From Flavobacteriaceae bacterium (GTDB lineage Bacteria; Bacteroidota; Bacteroidia; Flavobacteriales; Flavobacteriaceae), in assembly GCA_016763595.1 (NCBI GenBank), contig JAESTN010000372.1, positions 1-5,013 on the forward strand: a stretch of DNA of 5,013 bases. Direction: 5' to 3'. The number at the start of each line of letters is the position of its first letter. Within the stretch, counting starts at the first letter, position 1. The notes below the pieces were generated by a model that ran no database searches, was not told the origin of the DNA, and saw only the letters and a list, made by a program, of their open reading frames with translations. The position numbers and the translations under genes are program-made. This document shows, one piece after another, positions 1 to 5,013 of this stretch.

Positions 1-1052
1 CAAAATACATTGCTGTAGACTGTGGTGCTATTCCAGAAGGAACAATTGACAGTGAACTTTTTGGACATGAGAAAGGAGCTTTTACTGGTGCTACATCAGC
101 AAGAAAAGGGTATTTTGAAGTTACAGATGGTGGAACAATTTTCTTAGATGAAGTTGGCGAATTACCATTGACAACTCAAGTACGTTTGTTGCGTGTATTA
201 GAAAATGGCGAATTCATCAAAGTTGGTTCTTCTCAAGTTCAGAAAACCAATGTAAGAATTGTAGCTGCTACAAACCTAAAAATGGACAACGCCATTCAAA
301 GAGGGAAATTTAGAGAAGACTTATTCTATCGATTAAGTACTATTGAAATCTCACTTCCTCCCTTAAGAGAGCGAAAAGAAGATATTCATTTATTGTTTAG
401 AAAGTTTGCTGCAGATTTTGCTCAAAAATACAGCATGCCAACAATTAGACTTGCAGATGAAGCAGTAAAATTATTGACTAATTATCGTTTTCCTGGTAAT
501 ATTAGACAACTAAGAAATATTGCAGAACAAATTTCTGTAGTTGAAGAAAACAGATTGATTACTCAAGAAAAACTGATTCAATATCTACCAAATAACCGAG
601 GAAATCTACCCGCTGTTATAGGAAATTCATCAAATTCAACTAGTGATTTCGCTAATGAACGTGATATTATGTACAAGATTCTTTTTGATATGAGGAATGA
701 CATCAACGATTTAAAAAAATTGACGTTAGACATTATAAAAAGTGGCAATATTGATAAAATTAAAGAAGAAAACCACCAGTTAATCGAGAAGATTTACCAA
801 GAACAAAAACCTTCTGAATCTGGAAATGTTGAAGTAGTTCAAATTCCGCAAACTGCCACAATAGAAAATCAAAATACATACGATTATATTGAAACTATTG
901 AAGAAGATGAATCGCTTTCTTTACAAGATAAAGAAGTTGAAATGATCAAAAAATCGCTTGAAAAGAATAATAATAAAAGAAAACTAGCCGCCCAAGAACT
1001 CGGCATATCAGAAAGAACATTATATAGAAAAATTAAACAATACGATTTGTAA
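1..1052 (+). CDS. Sigma-54-interacting transcriptional regulator (AAA+ and Fis-type HTH), 5' partial
   Basis: This is the C-terminal 349 residues of an enhancer-binding protein that would use ATP hydrolysis to open sigma-54 (RpoN) promoters. The reading frame is open from base 3, so the start codon lies upstream of the window; an in-frame TTG at 168 sits inside the AAA+ core and is not a start. Visible motifs in order (numbering from base 3): the sigma-54 contact loop GAFTGA at residues 25-30, Walker B GGTIFLDE at 43-50, sensor I VRIVAATN at 84-91, the arginine-finger segment FREDLFYRL at 103-111, sensor [12 protein letters not shown] at 163-172, and a Fis-type helix-turn-helix at about 311-349 ([18 protein letters not shown]). 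Walker A and any N-terminal sensor domain are outside the window. Between the AAA+ part and the HTH lies an unusually long, charged, probably coiled-coil linker (about 205-310). The family is certain; the target genes are unknown. lptE follows after 30 bases. Confidence 0.95.
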   Translation, partial: KYIAVDCGAIPEGTIDSELFGHEKGAFTGATSARKGYFEVTDGGTIFLDEVGELPLTTQVRLLRVLENGEFIKVGSSQVQKTNVRIVAATNLKMDNAIQRGKFREDLFYRLSTIEISLPPLRERKEDIHLLFRKFAADFAQKYSMPTIRLADEAVKLLTNYRFPGNIRQLRNIAEQISVVEENRLITQEKLIQYLPNNRGNLPAVIGNSSNSTSDFANERDIMYKILFDMRNDINDLKKLTLDIIKSGNIDKIKEENHQLIEKIYQEQKPSESGNVEVVQIPQTATIENQNTYDYIETIEEDESLSLQDKEVEMIKKSLEKNNNKRKLAAQELGISERTLYRKIKQYDL

Positions 1053-1074
1053 AACATTCTTTTGTTTATATTTG
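1046..1074 (+). promoter_or_regulatory. Candidate housekeeping promoter in front of lptE
   Basis: TTTG at 1046-1049 and TATATTTG at 1067-1074 are separated by 17 bases. They match the Bacteroidota primary-sigma consensus (TTG near -33, TAnnTTTG near -7). The -33 part overlaps the last codons of the upstream regulator. The expected transcription start falls a few bases before the lptE ATG at 1083, so the mRNA would be almost leaderless. This is a consensus match only. The other exact TAnnTTTG I found on this strand (2219-2226) lies inside a gene and has no correctly spaced TTG. Confidence 0.5.
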
Positions 1075-1082
1075 AAATCCTT

Positions 1083-1589
1083 ATGAAAAAACTATTTTAC
1101 ATTGCAACATTAATAATTAGTTCTACATTAATAATTTCTTGTGGCGTTTATTCCTTTACAGGTGGAGATACCGGTAAAGCAAAAACAATTCAGATAGATT
1201 TTTTCAGGAACTATGCTCCTTTAATAGAGCCTACGTTAAGCCAGGTATTCACTACAGAGCTTCAAGATTTGTTTGCTAGACAAACCAACCTAACCTCTGA
1301 ATCAAATGGAGGAGACTTGCATTTTGAAGGTGAAATCACAGGATATAGAATTGTTCCGATGAGTAACACCGCACAACAAACTGCCGCTCAAAACAGACTA
1401 ACAATAACGATTAATGTTCGGTATTTTAATAAATTTATAGAAAAGGATAATTTTGAAAAGTCATTTAGCCATTATTATGATTATGATGCAACAACACAAT
1501 TAATTGGAGGCGCGCTTGAAACTGCTTTTGAAGAAATAATAGAAAGAATTACACAAGATATATTTAACGCTTCAGTAGCAAAATGGTAA
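1083..1589 (+). CDS. lptE: LPS-assembly lipoprotein LptE
   Basis: A 168-residue outer-membrane lipoprotein. LptE plugs the LptD barrel and helps insert lipopolysaccharide into the outer leaflet. A lipoprotein signal peptide is clear: MKK, a hydrophobic stretch (residues 4-18), then a lipobox IIS-C with the lipidated Cys at residue 20. The mature start CGVYSFTG, followed by a segment ending in RNYAPLIEPTLSQVF (residues 42-56), is typical of Bacteroidota LptE. These homologues are shorter and diverged from the E. coli protein, and the rest is the expected alpha/beta fold with a C-terminal amphipathic helix. The ATG at 1083 is chosen because MKK begins the signal peptide; an in-frame TTG at 1062 would add seven residues with no support. 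There is no Shine-Dalgarno sequence. The gene lies 30 bases after the regulator and 4 bases before the next gene, so it is probably co-transcribed with both. Confidence 0.9.
   Translation: MKKLFYIATLIISSTLIISCGVYSFTGGDTGKAKTIQIDFFRNYAPLIEPTLSQVFTTELQDLFARQTNLTSESNGGDLHFEGEITGYRIVPMSNTAQQTAAQNRLTITINVRYFNKFIEKDNFEKSFSHYYDYDATTQLIGGALETAFEEIIERITQDIFNASVAKW
1107..1136 (+). repeat. 12-base direct repeat in the LptE signal peptide
   Basis: ACATTAATAATT occurs at 1107-1118 and again at 1125-1136, an 18-base (six-codon) period. It encodes TLII twice in the hydrophobic core of the signal peptide. The repeat stays in frame, so gain or loss of one unit would lengthen or shorten the hydrophobic core by six residues. 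Confidence 0.8.
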
Positions 1590-1593
1590 CTAG

Positions 1594-2295
1594 ATGATGA
1601 ATACAAAAAGCTTTACTGATCTTTTAAAATCGCCTCAAAATATTAATTCAGAGGGCTCAAACTATTTAACCTCTATCATTAATGAATACCCATATTTCCA
1701 GGCAGCGAGAACAATTTATCTTAAAAGCTTAAAAAACAACGAGAGTTTCAAATACAATTCAGAATTAAGAAAAACAGCTGCATACACAACAGACAGAACC
1801 GTTTTATTTGATTTTATTACTTCAGATGTTTTCATAGAAGAAAAAGAAGAAGCCAAAGTTGTTCACCAACAAATAATAGAAAAAATTAGCATAGGAAAAC
1901 CTATTCTTGTTGAAGAAGAATTAGAGATAGGGAAACCTATTTCTTTTACACAGACAGAAACACGTTCATTTAATCAATGGCTACAACTATCATCTCACAA
2001 AAAGATTGATAGAGAAGAAAACAAACAGCTAAATAAAACGGACATCATAGATAATTTCATCAAAACAAACCCAAAAATAAGCAAAGTTTCAAAAGACACT
2101 GATAAAAAAGAGGTAAACATCATTGAGAAACAGGATTCTTACTTAATGACAGAAACTTTAGCGAAAGTCTATTTAGAGCAAAAAAAATACGAAAACGCCA
2201 TCAAAGCTTACGAGATATTAAGTTTGAAATATCCAGAAAAAAGTGGTTTCTTTGCAGACCAAATTAAAAGAATTAGAATTTTACAAAATAAATAA
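1594..2295 (+). CDS. TPR-like protein of unknown function, conserved Flavobacteriia type
   Basis: A 233-residue, probably cytoplasmic protein with no signal peptide or membrane segment. The N-terminal part (about 20-80) is helical, with the motif YPYFQAARTIYLKSLKN (32-48) and then TAAYTTDR (61-68). A variable, charged middle follows (80-110), then IGKPISF and RSFNQWLQLSS (112-134) and IIDNFIKTNPKI (151-162). The C-terminus (about 186-216) reads like one tetratricopeptide repeat, LAKVYLEQKKYENAIKAYEI, followed by LKYPEKS and a last helix. TPR units usually mediate protein-protein contacts, but no partner can be named. Two in-frame ATGs occur at 1594 and 1597; the first is used here, and the difference is one residue. 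The gene is packed between lptE (4 bases) and secG (3 bases), which suggests co-expression and perhaps an envelope-related role; that role is inference. Confidence 0.85.
   Translation: MMNTKSFTDLLKSPQNINSEGSNYLTSIINEYPYFQAARTIYLKSLKNNESFKYNSELRKTAAYTTDRTVLFDFITSDVFIEEKEEAKVVHQQIIEKISIGKPILVEEELEIGKPISFTQTETRSFNQWLQLSSHKKIDREENKQLNKTDIIDNFIKTNPKISKVSKDTDKKEVNIIEKQDSYLMTETLAKVYLEQKKYENAIKAYEILSLKYPEKSGFFADQIKRIRILQNK
1891..1941 (+). repeat. Duplicated IGKPI-coding palindrome
   Basis: Two 15-base copies (1891-1905 and 1927-1941) differ at one base and lie exactly 36 bases (12 codons) apart. Each encodes IGKPI. Each copy is also an inverted repeat, ATAGG-N4-CCTAT, so the RNA could form two 5-bp hairpins; the second has a GAAA loop. 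This may be only a local coding duplication. Confidence 0.75.
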
Positions 2296-2298
2296 ATC

Positions 2299-2637
2299 AT
2301 GAGTTATAACTTATTTTTAGTATTAATATTAATTGTTGCAGTCGCTTTAATATTAATCGTTATGGTACAAAACCCAAAAGGAGGAGGATTATCATCATCA
2401 TTTGGTGGTGGCGGAGCACAATCAATGGGTGGTGTACAGAACACAAATAACTTTTTAGATCGTTCTACTTGGACATTAGCAATTTCAATGTTTGCTTTAA
2501 TTTTATTGTCAAATTTCGCAATTCCAAGAGCTAACAATAACAATCCTCAATTAGAGAATACGTTAGAAAATATAACGACTACTCCAACTCAAACAACTAC
2601 TCCGGTTACGACTACAAAAGATAGCACAAACCAATAA
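2299..2637 (+). CDS. secG: Preprotein translocase subunit SecG
   Basis: A 112-residue small inner-membrane subunit of the SecYEG channel that assists SecA-driven protein export. It has the expected two membrane segments (about 4-23 and 57-73). They are joined by the family's most conserved loop, QNPKGGGLSSSFGGGGAQ (24-41), with the NNFLDRSTW segment (50-58) leading into the second helix. A low-complexity polar tail rich in Asn and then Thr (about 78-112) follows, common in Bacteroidota SecG and poorly conserved. The ATG at 2299 comes 3 bases after the preceding stop codon. There is no Shine-Dalgarno sequence; the gap is too short for an independent promoter, so translation probably depends on the upstream message. 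A terminator lies 18 bases after the stop, making this the last gene of its unit. Confidence 0.95.
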   Translation: MSYNLFLVLILIVAVALILIVMVQNPKGGGLSSSFGGGGAQSMGGVQNTNNFLDRSTWTLAISMFALILLSNFAIPRANNNNPQLENTLENITTTPTQTTTPVTTTKDSTNQ

Positions 2638-2655
2638 GAGTACTAATAATATATT

Positions 2656-2692
2656 AAAAATGCCAACGTAAATGACACGTTGGCATTTTTTT
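2656..2692 (+). terminator. Rho-independent terminator after secG
   Basis: A perfect 14-bp inverted repeat pairs 2656-2669 (AAAAATGCCAACGT) with 2677-2690 around a 7-base loop, and a run of seven T spans 2686-2692. The core TGCCAACGT pairs fully. It separates the lptE-secG cluster from groESL. The A-run on the left arm means it could also work on the opposite strand, although no minus-strand gene is present here. Confidence 0.88.
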
Positions 2693-2730
2693 ATGTCCTA
2701 AATTCGCATTCAAAACAAGAATTAGAAAGA

Positions 2731-2765
2731 TTGTCAGCTTTTTTTAACTGGCATAATTTCTGACT
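2731..2765 (+). promoter_or_regulatory. Candidate groES promoter/operator region
   Basis: An imperfect dyad, TGTCAG (2732-2737) and CTGGCA (2748-2753), five of six positions pairing, flanks a 10-base T-rich spacer. Two promoter readings overlap it. One is TTG at 2731-2733 followed 20 bases later by TAATTTCT (2754-2761), a partial match to TAnnTTTG. The other is CTGGCA-N7-TG (2748-2762), which resembles a sigma-54 -24/-12 element but lacks the conserved C at -12. Either would leave a groES leader of roughly 40 bases. The 170-base intergenic region holds the secG terminator, this element, and an A/T-rich leader. No CIRCE sequence (TTAGCACTC-N9-GAGTGCTAA) is present. Confidence 0.4.
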
Positions 2766-2807
2766 ACACATAGAACATAACTATTAATTAAATTTAAAAA
2801 ATATATA

Positions 2808-3083
2808 ATGGCATTAAACATCAAACCATTAGCAGATAGAGTACTTGTAGAACCTGCTGCTGCTGAAACTAAAACAGCTTCTGGATTAATCATACCAGAT
2901 AACGCAAAAGAAAAACCTCAAAAAGGAATTGTTGTTGCTATTGGAACAGGAACAAAAGATGAGCCTTTAACTGTAAAAGTTGGTGATACTGTTTTGTACG
3001 GAAAATACGCAGGAACTGAATTAAAGTTAGAAGGTTCTGATTATTTAATGATGAGAGAGAGCGATATTTTAGCAATTATTTAA
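2808..3083 (+). CDS. groES: Co-chaperonin GroES (Hsp10)
   Basis: A 91-residue cytoplasmic lid protein; seven copies cap the GroEL ring and close the folding chamber. The start [12 protein letters not shown] (5-16) is the family signature. The mobile loop that docks on GroEL is at about 17-32, with SGLIIP (25-30) as the hydrophobic contact strand. The roof hairpin lies near [15 protein letters not shown] (46-60), followed by [11 protein letters not shown] (62-72) and [13 protein letters not shown] at the end. The length is normal for Bacteroidota. The ATG at 2808 is the only sensible start, behind an A-rich leader (AATTTAAAAAATATATA) without Shine-Dalgarno. It is the first gene of the chaperonin operon, 17 bases before groEL. 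Heat or stress control is expected for the family, but the regulator is not obvious from the sequence. Confidence 0.97.
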   Translation: MALNIKPLADRVLVEPAAAETKTASGLIIPDNAKEKPQKGIVVAIGTGTKDEPLTVKVGDTVLYGKYAGTELKLEGSDYLMMRESDILAII

Positions 3084-3088
3084 TTTAA

Positions 3089-4734
<1,646 letters not shown>

Positions 4735-4735
<1 letters not shown>

Positions 4736-4783
4736 TGGCGAATCGCCATAGATAATAAAAGAGATACTCTAAATATCTTTTAT
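4735..4783 (+). other. Two stem-loops between the groEL stop and its terminator
   Basis: The first is a 6-bp stem, ATGGCG (4735-4740) with CGCCAT (4744-4749), around the loop AAT; its first base is the last base of the groEL stop codon. The second pairs ATAAAAGA (4755-4762) with TCTTTTAT (4776-4783) around 13 bases; an alternative small stem AGAG-ATA-CTCT lies at 4760-4770. The second stem directly abuts the terminator stem. They may slow 3' degradation of the abundant chaperonin mRNA; this is inference. Confidence 0.6.
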
Positions 4784-4817
4784 AAAAAACCTCGAGAAAT
4801 TCTCGAGGTTTTTTTTT
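4784..4817 (+). terminator. Rho-independent terminator after groEL
   Basis: A perfect 14-bp stem pairs AAAAAACCTCGAGA (4784-4797) with 4801-4814 around the loop AAT, and a run of nine T spans 4809-4817. The core ACCTCGAGA/TCTCGAGGT is strong. The six A on the left side could also let it act on the minus strand. It isolates groESL from the downstream gene, whose ATG lies 37 bases later. Confidence 0.92.
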
Positions 4818-4854
4818 GGTACAAAATTTGATTATTTGCATATAAAAAAACACT

Positions 4855-5013
4855 ATGAAGAAAAATATTTGCTACGTATTTATTGCATATCTATGTACTA
4901 TTTCGAGCTTTGCTCAAACTACAAATTCCCTTGACACATCTTACGCTAACTATTTTACATACTCAAGAATAATCCCATATTTACACTTAAATAAAACGTC
5001 ATTTATAAAAGGA
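4855..5013 (+). CDS. Secreted protein, possible MG2/macroglobulin-like surface protein, 3' partial
   Basis: Only the first 53 codons are present; the frame is open to the window end. A Sec signal peptide is clear: MKKN, a hydrophobic core (about 5-18), and a likely cut at SFA-Q after residue 20, giving the Gln mature start common in Bacteroidota. The mature part contains SYANYFTYSRIIPYLHLNKT followed by SFIKG. The YLHLNKT...KG segment resembles the entry of macroglobulin-like (MG2-type) domains in large Bacteroidota exported proteins, where YLHLDK..Y..GE is followed by an IWFKAY-like strand; some of these also carry a TonB plug domain. That identity is from pattern memory and rests on few residues. 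No lipobox Cys is seen. The 37-base gap from the groEL terminator holds an A-rich leader but no convincing promoter: AAAATTTG at 4823-4830 is only a near match without a spaced TTG. Confidence 0.7.
   Translation, partial: MKKNICYVFIAYLCTISSFAQTTNSLDTSYANYFTYSRIIPYLHLNKTSFIKG

Noticed and set aside
168..170. TTG as a start codon for the sigma-54 regulator
   Set aside because: The frame is open back to base 3 and encodes GAFTGA and Walker B upstream of it, so the gene is simply cut by the window start.
1062..1082. Upstream TTG start for lptE
   Set aside because: It adds seven residues before MKK and spoils the normal lipoprotein signal peptide layout; it also overlaps the promoter-like element.
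2219..2226. Exact TAnnTTTG (TAAGTTTG) inside the TPR gene as a secG promoter
   Set aside because: No TTG at suitable spacing upstream, and it is explained as coding sequence.
2304..2543. Minus-strand open frame opposite secG
   Set aside because: It is a shadow of secG with no family resemblance and low-complexity composition caused by the Gly-rich loop codons.
2680..2706. TTG plus TAAATTCG as a groES promoter
   Set aside because: The TTG lies inside the secG terminator stem, the spacer is only 16 bases, and the -7 box has a mismatch.
2693..2807. CIRCE heat-shock operator upstream of groES
   Set aside because: No TTAGCACTC/GAGTGCTAA inverted repeat is present in the intergenic region.

Overview
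The window is AT-rich and carries a gene order and sequence style typical of Flavobacteriia (Bacteroidota), most likely a Flavobacteriaceae member; the genus cannot be fixed from this sequence. Supporting signs are a Bacteroidota-type LptE beginning CGVYSFTG, a SecG with the QNPKGGGLSS loop, a 91-residue GroES, A-rich leaders without Shine-Dalgarno sequences, and one good match to the Bacteroidota housekeeping promoter (TTG ... TAnnTTTG). All genes are on the + strand.

Region 1 (1-2692) is a tightly packed four-gene cluster. It starts with the 3' part of a sigma-54-interacting AAA+ regulator with a C-terminal Fis-type helix-turn-helix (its start lies before base 1). Next come the outer-membrane LPS-assembly lipoprotein LptE, a 233-residue TPR-like protein of unknown function, and the translocase subunit SecG. 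Gaps are 30, 4 and 3 bases. A perfect 14-bp stem with a T-tract ends the cluster at 2656-2692. A promoter-like element just before lptE suggests a second, nearly leaderless entry point.

Region 2 (2693-4817) is the chaperonin operon groES-groEL. It has a 115-base upstream region holding an imperfect dyad and promoter-like signals, a 17-base intergenic gap, and a series of three hairpins after groEL, the last of which is a strong terminator. No CIRCE element was seen.

Region 3 (4818-5013) is the first 53 codons of a secreted protein with a Sec signal peptide. It resembles the N-terminus of large Bacteroidota exported proteins with a macroglobulin-like (MG2-type) domain, but it is cut by the window end.

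Together the genes cover envelope assembly (LptE), protein export (SecG), folding (GroES/GroEL) and a regulator. This is a largely ordinary core-genome neighbourhood. I found no sign of a mobile element, CRISPR array, RNA gene or clearly novel system. The points worth a second look are regulatory: the lptE promoter, the groES upstream dyad, the hairpin cluster after groEL, and two small in-gene repeats.
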